DNA of 64,000 nt from Nelumbo lutea (GCA_022828595.1 JAKGHH010000004.1:54772422-54836421); one strand, 5' to 3'; counted from the stretch's first letter, positions 1 to 12,424 are shown. Numbers and translations are program-made. The notes: generated by a model not told the origin, from the sequence alone.

Positions 1-413
1 TGTGATGAATTAACATGAAATTGTTTGGCGAGTCTTGAAAGCATATGCACACTTAAATTCAATGGGTTCCCCAATGAATCACTTCACATGAGAAACATGG
101 TTTTTACTTGGGCAAGCTTGGATTTCTTTTCTTAATGCTCATGGCTAATGTTTGGGACTTCCAAAGAAGTAAGCACCACTCTCTTGATCATTTTGTTTCT
201 CTCTCTTGAACCTCATGGATTGACAATAGTATTGAATCCTAGTTTAGAATTGTTTTGTGAATGGATTTGGATAGAACTTGAATGTGACATTGCCTTCGGA
301 AGCATGCCACACTATCAAAGTTTTAAATTTGTGTTCCTTGGATCCCTTCACATGTGAATGTCAAGCTGAAGTGGGTTATGTTTCAAGATCAATGCAAGTC
401 TTTGGAATCATGT
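1..413. other. Unassigned sequence at window edge
   Basis: I see no coding region, LTR terminus or RNA gene here. Short open frames exist on the plus strand but show no family motif. It probably belongs to the repeat-rich unit that continues into the minisatellite. Confidence 0.4.
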
Positions 414-1032
414 TTATTGTTGAAATTTTTGGGTTTTGGGTCTTCTTTGATCCAAGTGTGTGAGGAATGCATGATTTTGAAGTCATAACATTGCTGAAAT
501 TTTTGGGTTTGGGGTTTTTTTTTATGCAAATGTGTGAGGAATGCATGTTTATAAGATCATAACATTTCTGAAATTTCTGGGCTTTGGGTTTTTTTCATCC
601 AAATGTTTGAAGAGTGCTTGCTTTAAAAGTGTGCACATTGCTGAAATTTCTTGGTTTGGGATTTTCTTTGATGCAAATGTATAAGGAATAAATGTTTTTA
701 AAATCATTACATTGCTAAAATCTCTGGGTTTTAGGTTCTTGTTATTTCAAGTGTGCAAAAAATGATTGAAAGCATTTTCATGGCTGAAATTTTTGGGTTT
801 TAGGTTCTTGTTGTTTCAAGTGTGCAAAAAATGATATTTTTGAAGGCATTCTCATTGCTGAAATTTCTGGGTTTTAGGTTCTTATTGTTTCAAGTATGCA
901 AAAAAATGATGTTTTTGAAAGCATTTTCATTGCTAAAATTTTTGGGTTTTAAAATGATGATTTTGAAAGCATTCTCATTGTTGAAATTTCTGGGTTTTAG
1001 GTTCTTATTGTTTCAAGAGTGTGAAAAGTGAT
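414..1032. repeat. Minisatellite, ~75-bp unit, about 8-9 degenerate copies
   Basis: The core GCTGAAATTTCTGGGTTTT recurs near 418, 492, 562, 640, 708, 783, 857, 930 and 978. Each copy is followed by a variant of TTCTTGTTGTTTCAAGTGTG. Spacing is mostly 68-78 bp, with one shorter copy of about 48 bp. Left copies are more diverged than those after 700, as expected if the array grew at its right side. It abuts the broken left end of copia A1. Confidence 0.85.
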
Positions 1033-1065
1033 GGTTTTGAAAAGATATACCCATTGTTAAATATA

Positions 1066-2845
1066 CAACAAGATGTGGACTTTCTATCATCTAGGTCTGA
1101 CTAGAAATTGACATCAGTATACCCTAGGATCTGTAGTGAACTATCATCGAATACCAAACAAAACTTTTTTGTCATTCGAAGGTATTTCAGTATGTTTTTC
1201 ACAGCGGTCCAGTGCTCCTACCCTAGGTTAGATTGGTGTCTACTTATCACACTCACTGCCTGAGCAATATCAGGACGAATGCACAACATGGCATACATGA
1301 TGCTCCCTATAGCTGAGGCATAGGGAATTTCCTTTATGCCCTCAATCTCCTCAGGTGTCTTGGGAGATTCCCTTGGAGAGAGTGACTCCATGCATGAAAA
1401 GAACATTTCATTTCTTGAATTTCTCCATACTATATCTCTTGATTATTTTGTCAATGTAAGTAGAATGGGATAATCCTATTATCCTCTCCGATCTATCTTT
1501 ATAGAGTCAAAGTCCCAAGACATAAGAGGCTTCAACACGATCTTTCATGGAGAATTGCTGTAAAAGCCATATTTTCACCGTAATCAACATTCCTACATCA
1601 TTCCCAATGAGTAGAATGTTGTCTACATACAGAACCAGGAACATTACCTTATCCCCACTGGTCTTCCTATAAACATAGGGTTCATTCGGATTTTGTTCGA
1701 AGTTAAATTATTTGACGGTAGAGTCAAACCAGATGTTTCAGCTTCTAGAAGCTTGCTTAAGTCCATATATGGATCGATTAAGTTTACATACCATGTGTTC
1801 CTGACCTACAACAATGGAACCTTGTAGTTGTTGCATATAGATATCTTCAATAAGATATCCATTCGGGAATGTGGTTTTGACATCCATTTGTCAAATCTCG
1901 TAGTCATGGTATGCTGCTACAGATAGCAAGATCCGAATAGATTTAAGCATGGCCACGGTCAAAAACGTTTTCTCATTGTCGATTCCTTCTTTCTGAGTGT
2001 ACCCTTTCGCCACAAGACGAGCCTTGTAGGTCTCAGCCTTACCATTGGGGCCCTTCTTTCTCTTATAGATCCATTTGCAACCAATTGCTTTTACCTTAGG
2101 GGATGGATCTACTAGCGTCTAGACTTCATTATTCTCCATTGAGTCCATCTCAGCTCTCATGGCATTTACCCACTTCAAGGAATCTATGTCCAACATAACT
2201 TCTGTATAAGTCACAGGATCCTCCTCACTGGTCGTGGCTTCCACCAAGTAACTTTCTTGGTCATAGCCGTAATGAACTGGAGGCCTGGATACCCGAGTAG
2301 ATCTCCTAGGTTGATTATTATCTGGAGCCTATGGGACATCTCCCACTACCCCTGGGCTCTCTGCATCAAGAACAACTTCTTGATGATGATTGTTCAGGAT
2401 ATAGTCTTCTTCCAAGAAATGGGCATATCGACTGCAAAACACCTTTTGCTCATTTGGATCATAGAATATATAACCTACAGGGCTTTTGAGATAGCCTACA
2501 AATAGGCAACGATTGGTCTTAGATTCCAATTTGTTAGCACTTATTCCCTTAACATGTGTTGGACAACCCCAAATCTTCAAGTGTCTCACACTTGATTTCT
2601 TACCGGTCCAGAGCTTATAGGGAGTCTTCGGAATGGATTTGGTTGGAACCTAGTTCAATATGTATAGTGCAGTCTCTAATGCGTATCCCTAACAGGATGT
2701 AGGTAATTCTGAGTAGACGAGAAGTGATCGAACCATATCCAATAAAGTCCGATTCCTCCTCTCTGACACACCGTTTAACTATGGTGTAGCAAGAGGAGCC
2801 AGTTGTGATACTATCCCATTTTTCTTTAAGTAGTCCCTGAATTCG
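1066..2845 (-). pseudogene. A1 pol remnant: integrase C-part, RT, RNase H
   Basis: Minus-strand translation shows an integrase C-terminal block around 2329-2589 (HLKIWGCPTH...CLFVGY...YDPNEQKVF). RT sequence follows to about 1600, and an RNase H-proximal block (YASAIGSIMYAMLCIRPDIAQ) lies near 1218-1406. The frames are broken repeatedly. The integrase N-terminal zinc-binding part and the whole protease are absent, because the gag fragment joins integrase directly at about 2846. Confidence 0.85.
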
Positions 2846-3082
2846 TCAGAGAGAGGCTATGATGTAGCACCGGGCAAGAGAATTCTTATCTTCCCATTCT
2901 TGATACTCTGTCCTACATGCCTCAGAAGTCCTATCACCCGAACAATCTGGAGTAGGGTTCTTAGAAACATTGTCAAATTTCTTGGATGTTAACACCAGCA
3001 TAAGGTTGCGAAACCAGTCAGCATAATTTGGGCCCTTAAATTTGTTGTCGTCCAACAACTTGGTGAATTGTCCGTTTGCCAT
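2846..3082 (-). pseudogene. A1 gag N-terminal fragment (copia)
   Basis: The frame starts at the ATG at 3082 and encodes a copia capsid N-terminus (MANGQFTKLLDDNKFKGPNY). The same start is recognisable in A3 (ATG 27690) and A5 (ATG 45520). Only about 79 residues remain. The frame then runs into integrase sequence at a deletion junction, so the rest of capsid, the zinc knuckle and protease are lost. It is inactive. Confidence 0.85.
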
Positions 3083-4900
3083 TTTTTATGAAAGGCATAG
3101 GTTATTAGTCCACAACCTAAATTGATTCATGTTTACTATATAGATATGGCTTTTAATGTATGTTCCATTTCCATTTATTCATCTCTAAGATTTCCCTCCT
3201 ATTTCAGTGACGAAGACTACGAAGTATGTCTCTGGAAATGTGGGAAATCACATACAGTGCATGGAGCCAATTGTTTTAGCTGCATAACCCCACCACCTTT
3301 TGTGGAGGATCACTTCCACTCATCTTATGGGCTTTCCCTTTGGCCTCTGTCAGACAAGGTTCATTGCCATTTTAGGTCAAACATTTCTATCCAACAAGTG
3401 CTTACCCATCATATTCGTGAAAGCCAAGGTACTATGAAAGAGTCTTCCATTTTAGGGTAGGCCCCTCCCACATCGGTTTATGATGCCCCTATCATCTTAT
3501 GAAACAATCAAACAAATCCAACAGCAAATGGATAACCCAATTTTATGGTGCATTTCCTCATTACTGAATGACCCATTTTCATGCTAATGATGGAAGACAT
3601 TTAGAGAGTTCATCATATGAATCTCCCTATCACATGCACTTATATTTTTCTAGAGGGAACAAATAATTATGCCCTAGTTTTATTTTGGTCAAACCATAGT
3701 GGCTCCCACTGACTTTCTTAAAGTTTGATTCAAATGGGCCCTAAACGGCTAGGGTTCCACATGGTTCCTCTTGGAGAGGAAGCTGAAGTGGGGCCCATCA
3801 AGAAGGAATATCATCCAATGATGTTAAGGACACCATGGCAATGATGTGCATTCAGCAATAGTGTGCGAAAGAGCCACTATCGAATTAACATGGGCCAAAT
3901 GCTTATAGCCCATGTACATAGCACATCACACATCATGCATCACATGCATGAAATTACAATTGATCCAATCAATTTTGATCATCTGTAAAACCCTAAAATA
4001 GTTAGGTTAAATCAGTATCAACCCATTAGAGCCCATAACATTATCATATAACAATATCTAGGTACATGGGCTGAATTGCAAAAAGTAGTTCAGCTCATAT
4101 AGCTGAATTAGGGCTGATGTAGTTTTAACATAACAATACCGGATTTTACAGGTTGGGCCGAATTGCATCTTGCAATTAGCCATCAAACCCTGGGCCCATT
4201 ATAAGATTTTAGGGCTATGAACAGTCCCTATTGAGCCATAGATTCAGTCCAACCAGTTTGGTCCAATTTGGGTCGAATGTGTCTAGGGTTTGGTGTCCAA
4301 TTCAAGATTTAATTCAAGAAGATGATTTGAAATTAATTATGGCCGATAAATGACAATCAATAATCAGAAATTAAACATAACAGTGGGTTTTTCATGTGGC
4401 TGCAAACTTGCAAGAAGGAGGTTAGTCACAACTTGTAGATTTATTTTTTGCAAATCACAGAATGCAGATCTTCTGTCTGCACAAACGTCTTCTTCTCCTC
4501 CATGGGAATCAGTTTCTCTTCCAATGAAGAAATTAGAAAAAAAACCTAATTTCTCTATTAATTTACATTAGAAAAAATCCTATACATTCCATCTAAAAAT
4601 AAAAGAAAAATTATTTACAGACCAAGAATAAATAGAATAGAATGATATAGTAGGTGAACAAATTCTTGGCGCCAATAAAAGATTTCGATCTCCACCAAAC
4701 GAACAACCCATAATTCAAGAAATAAATATAAAACACTTCTATAATTATTGCAAATAAATAAAAATTAATTTCAGATCATTTGCCCATAGTTGAGAACCGA
4801 ATTCTTAGAGAAAACCCTAATCTACGAAAATCGGGTAAAAATTGATTTTGCCTATTTGCATAGGTTCAAATTAGGTATGATTTTGGTTCAAGAATGTGGA
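3083..4900 (-). other. A1 untranslated leader (~1.8 kb)
   Basis: This lies between the gag ATG and the primer binding site. It is homologous to the leaders of A3 (27691-29355) and A5 (43701-45519); shared words include CCTATCATCTTATGAAACA. No conserved coding frame is seen. The unusual length is a family trait. Confidence 0.75.
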
Positions 4901-4916
4901 CCTGACTCTAATACCA
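4901..4916 (-). other. A1 primer binding site (tRNA-Met type)
   Basis: The minus strand reads TGGTATTAGAGTCAGG directly next to the LTR end. This is close to the plant copia consensus TGGTATCAGAGC, complementary to the initiator Met tRNA 3' end. Confidence 0.8.
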
Positions 4917-4917
4917 C

Positions 4918-6705
4918 TGAAGGGATGGGAGATCCATCATATGGATGGCTAAACCATGCAGGGTGGTTGGGCAAAATTTCAAAATTTTTCTCACTCTAAT
5001 ATGAGAATTGTATTCTCAATCTAGAAAACTGCATTTTCAAGGTTCGTCCTTGTAACCAAACCAGACCAAATCTGAAATCAAGATTAGGGAGAGGTATACC
5101 TGATACGGAATCCTCGCAAAAAGCTCCTCCCAATGCAGGTGTTCACGCTCAAAGAGAGTACAAAATCCTTCCTCCACTGAATATGACACAGCTTAGGATG
5201 AGGCAGGATCAACAAGTGGTTCTTTGCCAAGAACCTCTAATCCTTCGGCAAGAATCGAAAGGGGTAGTGAGCACAACTTCAGAATCGCTTCTTCTAGTAA
5301 GAAACAATATCAAGATCAAATCTTGATCACTTCCAAGAGATGGAGATCGAATAGAGTAGGGAGGCAAGAGTAGTGAGAAAGAACTAGAAGCAGAAATAGT
5401 CAAGCTGTGTAACCCTTTTCAGGTTCACCCTACTCTTTATGTATAGCCCTTAAAGAGATGATCTCCTAATCTAGTTAGGAGTTTTCTTGATCCAAATCTT
5501 TATTTGGATCTAAACTCTTTAAGTGATAAGGATAACCCATTATCTTATCTACAGATCAAGATTAGATACTCCTAATCAAATTAGAAGTTTCCTGATCCAA
5601 ATCTCTATTTGCACTTAGCTCTTTAAGTGGATAAGAGGATCTACTGATCCAAACCCAGATTCACTCTTAATTAATTAATCCAATTAACATAGTTCGAAAT
5701 GGGCTTTAGGCCCATTAAGCTTTCAGGCTCACTTCCTTTTAATACTGGCTAGCTTGACTCTCTTTGTATGGTGTGGGACCCTATCATTGATCTACACATC
5801 AACCACATGGGTTCAACACAGTCTTAGTTACAAGGCCTAGCCGACTTCACTGTAGGACACAATGAAACCCTAAGTTCATCACCGTGGACTCTTAATGGGC
5901 CCAACATTTACACTAAATGGTTTTTGGGTCCGACCATCTTATGAAGGCCCAAGGATTGTGGGTAGATGCAAGATTAGCCCATCTGGTATAACCCTCAATG
6001 GTCTTACACTTAACCTCTCAGCCCATAATGATCCAACTCTGTCCGACAAGAGAGGACCTCTCCATCTGTTGCAAGATAAAGTGTTGTAATCTCTACTCAC
6101 ATGGATCTCGGGAATTAAAATATTTTGCAAACAATTTATATATATATATATATATATTTTGCGAAACAAATTGCAAATACATTTGAAATCCACTATCGGC
6201 AGTTTAGATTTCCATCAGAGAGAGTGCATTTCCCGATCATTCACTTTGTCCGATAAAGAGTCTGATCCTATCACTATGATCACTCACTCAATTGAATTCT
6301 TGGGCTGTCCCAGCATACCTAGTTTTGACCCCCTCTAAGGATCTCACTGATTGGCATATCAAAGACAACCCAATCCGACACCTAGTGTAGTACCATAATT
6401 GGTCTAGTTCAGGGTTTTAAGAAAATCGTCACTGCATGTGCCTCTGGTTTCACCCTAGTAGTTGATACAAGCCACCCCAACCAACTTGGTGGCACATTAG
6501 TGTCAGTTTTGGCAGGATAAGTCCCTAGATCTATCCAATGGCTGTGAAGATTCTAAACTAACATGAGTCTCATAAGTGTCTAATTTAAGGGTATTACACA
6601 GAAACACACCAAATCACATGAATCATTTATGCACTTTATTCATTTACAATAAATGACATAATGTACATCAATTTGATTGGAGCTAAGGGCATACATTGTC
6701 TAACA
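4918..6705 (-). repeat. A1 5' LTR (1788 bp)
   Basis: On the minus strand it starts TGTTAGACAATG at 6705 and ends ATCCCTTCA at 4918. It is homologous throughout to the other A-family LTRs. It contains a (TA)n run near 6138-6160. The mate LTR is missing, so no target duplication can be tested. Confidence 0.88.
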
Positions 6706-7640
6706 CTTTAGTCCTTTTTAAGTGCAGCATTGCCACTGATCGTAGTGCCCATTTGTGAAGATATAGCCAAGTTAATGCAAGATCTGGAGGAATTAAAGAT
6801 ATTCAGTCCCCTCCTGTGCCAAATTTCATTGAGTTGTGCATATAGCCAGGGTTGCAATTGCCAAAAGGGGTTAAAATTTCAAAATTTAAGAAGTATAACG
6901 GAAAAAAATTTGTCCTTGGGTACATCTAAGCACATATAATGGAGAGATGTTTCAACTTGGAGTAGATGAGAAGATCCTTGCTTATCTTTTCCAACGAAGT
7001 TTGGAGGGTGAAGCACTAGCATGCATGGTTTGCATCACTTCAAGTAGATAAGAAGAAGACTTGGAATTAAGTAGTCAAAACTTTTTTGGAATGGTTTGAT
7101 TATGGAATAGATTTGGCTCCAACAAGAGAGACATTAGGAGGCATGCGAAAAGTGCCCGAGGAAAGTTTTGCTGACTACGCATATTGGTAGAGATACATTG
7201 TTGTTCAGTTAGAGATCCTCATCCCTTTCAAGGAAATGATTGAGTTGTTTCTAAGGACCTTAGAGCCACCATTCTCTACATTTATAAAGTATCAAGAATT
7301 CAAGGATTCAAGAACATAATCACTAATGGAAAGAGAATTGAGCATGACTCTATTAGGAAGCCACAACCCGATTGCATGTCCTCCACCATCTCAAGAAGTG
7401 AATGAAGTACAAGCAACTATTGGTAATTATCAACAAGTTGGACCTTTGGGTTGTACGCGTCCTGTTTCTCCTTCCCAATCAGATAGAAGGGTTAAGAGAA
7501 AGCTTACTCCGCTCCTGATGTCACTTTCTCAATTACTTTCTCGGCTAGTACAAGGACATTTGGTTTCACTTCAGTCAAAACCGGTTCCAAATCTGCTCCC
7601 TCAAGGGTTCAGATTGAGTACATTCTGAAATTATCATCAG
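6706..7640 (+). pseudogene. Decayed Ty3/gypsy gag fragment
   Basis: The plus strand around 6955-7315 reads as a gypsy capsid (Retrotrans_gag type). KILAYLFQRSLEGEALAC is followed by a block with APTRETLGGM, EESFADYAYW and EMIELFLRTLEPPF. These match the usual order of bulky helix, APTR block, SFxxYAxRW and LFxxTL. In-frame stops occur at about 7048 and 7186, plus frameshifts. A proline/serine-rich open stretch (7326-7628) follows. No LTR of this element is visible; it adjoins the A1 LTR. Confidence 0.7.
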
Positions 7641-9030
7641 ATGTTGGGACATCCTACTGATTAGTGTTTACTTCCCCGGCTTGCAATACAGAATCTTATC
7701 GATAGTTGAATCTATCAGCCTTAGCAGCTTACTGCGAATTTTGATCATATGATTTTGTGTTCCATTTTCATCTTGCTTATAATTGAAGTTGTAAATAACC
7801 CAAACTATGCTCGGTCTGATCCACCATGAGGGGTACATAGGCAGCTTGGGTTCGACTAGGATAATAAAATAAAAATAAAGTCTCATAATCATATGAATTT
7901 TATAATCAATCATCTTTACATTCAAATAATATTTTCTAGTTTTAAACTCGTCTTTACCTACTGAACAACCTTAGGTTGCCTCCCTACAAGAGAAACAATA
8001 ACAAGATAAGGCTAACCCAAAGGTTCTAGACATGTTGTCACTACTTTATAATAATGAAAATGTCCTAATTCTCGAATCAATTAGTTTTTACCCAATAATA
8101 GTCTTGATTATTTTTTTCTTTTTCTTCATCTCATTTAGCATTTTGTATAATAAGTTCAACTTCTTTGGTTTTGTGCTTTGAGTGTTACTTATATGTTTCT
8201 TTTTGTCATTTTGATAATAAAGTAATAAGTTTTAATAAGAAATGGGACTGACCAAAATTGGAAGGAGACAGAGTTGTCACTTTCCTTGAGAGGATCGCTT
8301 GAGCATGTTTTTCTTTGATCATGAATTCAGATAAGCCTCAAGGGCATATCTTGGTAAAAAATAGTTGTTAATCAAAGGTTCATTAATAGAAATGTCTAAA
8401 GCAATGGGGTAATCCTATTAGCCCAAAGCAACAATATCCATTCCCAACTATATCCATAAATAAATCCATCATTGATAGCTCAAACTAGGGCAGCCATCAG
8501 TTTGAAGTCATTACAATAGGGTATAGACACCTTCGTATTGTTTCCCGAGCCAACACATAATGGAGGTGTCATATTAACCTAGTGCATTGTTGATGAATAT
8601 GGGAAAGGATTAAAGGCCATTGTCGATCATTTTTATTCCCTAGATGTCCTTATCAATGATAACACTGCTAGTTAACCCATTGACCTGATTCATTGGGCTC
8701 TCTTCTTTGTTAAACGAATCAAATTTCCAATATGCTTCTTTCCAAAGGGTTAGAAAAAAAATTTTAGAAAAAAATGAGAAAAAAGGAATAAAAAAAGAGA
8801 AAAGAGAAAAAAGAAGAGAAGAAAAAAAGGAAAAGGAATCACTCTCATTCGAGTAATAGGAGAACATGTAAGTCTTGAAGTTGTCAAATGACATAAATAC
8901 CCTTCAATAGTTTAAACTCAATTGTGCTTGACATGTACTTCTTCCCTATGTATTATGCATTTAATGGATAAATGATAGGAAGCCCTCCTTTAGTCGTTTG
9001 TTTTATTCCTTTTCGTTAATCCTCTTTATT
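7641..9030. other. Unassigned AT-rich sequence with a purine tract
   Basis: I see no supported gene. A purine-rich run (AAAAAGAGAAAAGAGAAAAA type) spans about 8752-8840. Its complement gives a Ser/Phe-rich open frame that I regard as spurious. Confidence 0.4.
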
Positions 9031-10112
9031 AATCATTCCACTAGTTATCCATTTGATCCTTTGTAGTAACCATTCCTTCAAATAAACCCTCCTAAGAGGC
9101 AAATGTTGGAAATTTAGTTGTGTGTGTCAATTTCAATCAGTTAAGAAGAAATAAAAGGAAAGAAATGAATTTGAAAAATTGGGGAAAGTGTGCAAATTAA
9201 AACAAAAAAAAAGAAAAAGAAAATTAAGAATAAAAGAAAAACTAGGTTTTCTTGCAAAATCAAAAGTCAGAACTGATCTTTATCAGTTCAAGAATTAGAG
9301 GTCAAACTAGGGTTTCTGGGGCGACAAGAGCAGAAACAGTGAACTGAGAGCAGATTGATTACTAGAGCAGTTCGCCCTCCTCCCTTTATAATCATTCCAC
9401 TAGTTATCCATTTGATCCTTTGTAGTAACCATTCCTTCAAATAAACCCTCCTAAGAGGCAAATGTTGGAAATTTAGTTGTGTGTGTCAATTTCAATCAGT
9501 TAAGAAGAAATAAAAGGAAAGAAATGAATTTGAAAAATTGGGGAAAGTGTGCAAATTAAAACAAAAAAAAAAAGAAAAAGAAAATTAAGAATAAAAGAAA
9601 AACTAGGTTTTCTTGCAAAATCAAAAGTCAGAACTGATCTTTATCAGTTCAAGAATTAGAGGTCAAACTAGGGTTTCTGGGGCGACAAGAGCAGAAACAG
9701 TGAACTGAGAGCAGATTGATTACTAGAGCAGTTCGCCCTCCTCCCTTTATAATCATTCCACTAGTTATCCATTTGATCCTTTGTAGTAACCATTCCTTCA
9801 AATAAACCCTCCTAAGAGGCAAATGTTGGAAATTTAGTTGTGTGTGTCAATTTCAATCAGTTAAGAAGAAATAAAAGGAAAGAAATGAATTTGAAAAATT
9901 GGGGAAAGTGTGCAAATTAAAACAAAAAAAAAAAGAAAAAGAAAATTAAGAATAAAAGAAAAACTAGGTTTTCTTGCAAAATCAAAAGTCAGAACTGATC
10001 TTTATCAGTTCAAGAATTAGAGGTCAAACTAGGGTTTCTGGGGCGACAAGAGCAGAAACAGTGAACTGAGAGCAGATTGATTACTAGAGCAGTTCGCCCT
10101 CCTCCCTTTATA
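9031..10112. repeat. Tandem triplication, ~360-bp unit
   Basis: Three consecutive copies start at AATCATTCCACTAG, at positions 9031, 9390 and 9751. The unit lengths are 359, 361 and 362 bp. By eye the copies differ only in the length of one A-run (AAAACAAAAAAAAAG and longer), which accounts for the length differences. The unit spans the left terminus of the A4 LTR and its presumed TATA region (CTTTATAA). The joints share a CTTTAT microhomology. Confidence 0.95.
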
Positions 10113-10487
10113 AGCCTTAAGGATCATCACTCCTAATCGAATTAGGATGTTCTTAATCCAAATCTTTATTTGGATTTGGACTATCTAAGTGGATAAGACT
10201 TATCCTCTTATCCTAATGGCTGATCCATACCCATATCCAAACCCATATTCGCCCAAGTCACATGACTACTTAAGCTATCATGTGACCACTTGATTAATCT
10301 AATTAATCATGGACCTTAGGCCCATTAAGCAAGTGGCTCACGACCCTAGATAGTTGCTGGCCCATTTGGTTCTCTTAGTATGGTGTGGGACCCCATTAAT
10401 GACCTCACATAAACCCATATGGGTTCGGCCCAACTTCCGTAAAAAAAGGCTGGCTGAATTCACTCTCAAGTATAATGAACCCCTGAG

Positions 10488-11050
10488 TCCATCAGTATGG
10501 ACTCTTAATGGGCCCAACATTTACATTAAATGATCATTGTGTCTAGCCATCATATGAAGTCCCAAGGACAATGGACTAAGTGAGATATAGCCCATTAGGT
10601 AAACCAACCCTAAATGGTCTTTTACACTTAACCTCTCAACTCATAATGATCAAACACTGCCCGACAAAGAGAGTGCAGTCCCCTAACTACAAGGTGCAGT
10701 GTTGCACTCTTTGCTCAGATGGGTCCAAGGAATTAAAACCTTTTGCAAACATTTTTTCTTAATACACACACACACATCCATCAGTATGGACTCTTAATGG
10801 GCCCAACATTTACATTAAATGATCCTTGTGTCTAGCCATCATATGAAGTCCCAAGGACAATGGACTAAGTGAGATATAGCCCATTAGGTAAACCAACCCT
10901 AAATGGTCTCTTACACTTAACCTCTCAGCTCATAATGATCAAACACTGCCCGACAAAAAGAGTGCAGTCCCCTAGCTACAAGGTGCAGTGTTGCACTCTC
11001 TGCTCGGATGGGTCCAAGGAATTAAAACCTTTTGCAAACCTTTTTTCTTA

Positions 11051-11065
<15 letters not shown>
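10488..11065. repeat. 289-bp tandem duplication inside the A4 LTR
   Basis: TCCATCAGTATGGACTCTTA occurs at 10488 and 10777. The following ~280 bp match with scattered single-base differences, and both copies end in a CA-repeat. The CA microsatellite at the joint probably mediated the duplication. Confidence 0.93.

Positions 11066-11106
<41 letters not shown>
11052..11106. repeat. (CA)n(TA)n microsatellite
   Basis: An uninterrupted AC dinucleotide run of about 38 bp is followed by about 16 bp of AT. It sits in the same LTR position where A1 and A5 have TA-rich runs. Confidence 0.97.
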
Positions 11107-11723
11107 TGTAAAACAAATCTCAAACACGGTTGAAATCGACTGCCAGCAGTATTAGTTTCCATCAGAGAGAGTGTAGTCCCGATCATTCACTTTGTCCCAT
11201 AAGTGGGCTGATCCTATCACTATGATCACCCACTTGAATGAATGCTTAGACTGCCCCAACATACCCAAGTTTTGAGCCCCGAAGGATCTCACCGATTGGC
11301 ATATCAAAGACAACCCAATCCGACACCTAGTGCAATACCATAATTGAGACTAGGGATTGTGTAACTTTTCAGTTTTGCCCATCAGTCTCCAAGGTCCAGG
11401 GCATAACTGGAAATTTGTTTGAGTTCAGTGTTTCAAATAAATACACTACATGTTCTTCGAATCCTACCCTGGCAACTAAGATAAGCTACCCCAACCTTCT
11501 TGGCAGCACATCAGTGTCAGCCTTGGTAGGATAAACTTCCCAAAGTCTATCCAATGGCTGAGAACATTTTAAACTAACATGAGTCTCATAAGTGTCCAAT
11601 TTAAGGGCAATTACACATAAACACATCAATTATAATATGAATCAATTATGTATTTTTATTCATTTACAATAAATGGATATGTATATCAATCTAATTGGAG
11701 CTAAGGGCATACACTATCTAACA

Positions 11724-12280
11724 ATCAATTGCTACAAAGAATGATGAGAAGAGTAAGGAAGAAAAATTGTGGTAGACATAATAGTCAAAGTGATAAATTG
11801 TTCTCTAGAAGGGGCATCCGTCTTCATTCCAGCCTTACGTATTTTACATTTTGTCCTATAATAAAGCCCTCCTTAATCATTTGGATGCATGACCCATAGT
11901 ATTGGATGACATGAAGAGCACTTTGTTTAATTTATGGCTGTATGAGTTTTAATTGTGGAAAAATAAGAGTATAAGAGAATAATCTTGAGTAAAGCCCTAT
12001 AAAGTGATCCAAGCATTTGATACCCATTATAGTTTAAATTTCTTAAGCCTTTTATCCCTTGTTTTAGAATCCTTGTCCTAGGCCACGTTTTGTCCTAGGA
12101 AACTATATTAGAAAGTTTAAGATAGGTGATTCAACTTAACTTAAGGGGAGGTTTCAGCAATGATCAGAAAATTTAGAGGAGACTTCAGCAATTTACCCAA
12201 ATGTATGCATAATAAAGTAATACATACAATAAAGAGTTATTAAATAGCATAAGTCAAGAAGTGGAGTAGTGGTAATTAAG
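11724..12280. other. Unassigned AT-rich sequence
   Basis: No gene, LTR end or RNA motif that I can support. Confidence 0.4.
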
Positions 12281-12424
12281 CAATATTTGAAAATAAAAGG
12301 TTATGGATTTGAGTCTTCTTAAACTCATTTTAAATTTTAAAGTATTTAATGGCAATATTTGAAAATAAAAGGTTATGGATTTGAGTCTTCTTAAACTCAT
12401 TTTAAATTTTAAAGTATTTAATGG
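12281..12424. repeat. 72-bp direct tandem duplication
   Basis: Two essentially identical 72-bp copies start at CAATATTTGAAAATAAAAGG, at 12281 and 12353. The period is divisible by three, so an open frame runs through both on the minus strand. It has no family signature and is not called as a gene. Confidence 0.95.

Larger units (their letters stand above)
1066..6705 (-). mobile_element. Ty1/copia element A1, minus strand, truncated
   Basis: Read on the minus strand, the order is LTR (6705 to 4918), Met-tRNA-type primer site, ~1.8-kb leader, gag start (3082), integrase, RT and RNase H. Homology to the related element at 20.6-23 kb ends near 1066, inside the RNase H segment. The polypurine tract and 3' LTR are therefore missing. 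The lineage is copia because integrase precedes RT. Many stops and frameshifts make it non-functional. Confidence 0.9.
9824..11723 (-). repeat. A-family copia LTR (A4), rearranged
   Basis: On the minus strand it begins TGTTAGATAGTG at 11723. It is homologous to the other A LTRs through the ATCCTATCACTATGATCACC region and past the TATA box (minus TTATAAAGG near 10107). The minus-strand 3' end is best placed at ...TTTCCAACA (9824). No primer site, internal region or matching 5-bp duplication was found (flanks GCAAA and ATCAA). It is an LTR remnant rather than a clean solo LTR. Confidence 0.75.

Noticed and set aside
6706..7640. Continuous host gene in 6730-7628
   Set aside because: The recognisable blocks are gypsy capsid motifs with stops and frameshifts; no exon-intron structure fits.
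8640..8894. Ser/Phe-rich minus-strand open frame that could pass for a membrane peptide
   Set aside because: It is the complement of a purine-only tract; the composition is a by-product of low complexity.
9824..11723. A4 as a clean solo LTR
   Set aside because: No 5-bp duplication matches at its proposed ends, and the left terminus lies inside the triplicated unit, so only an LTR remnant is claimed.
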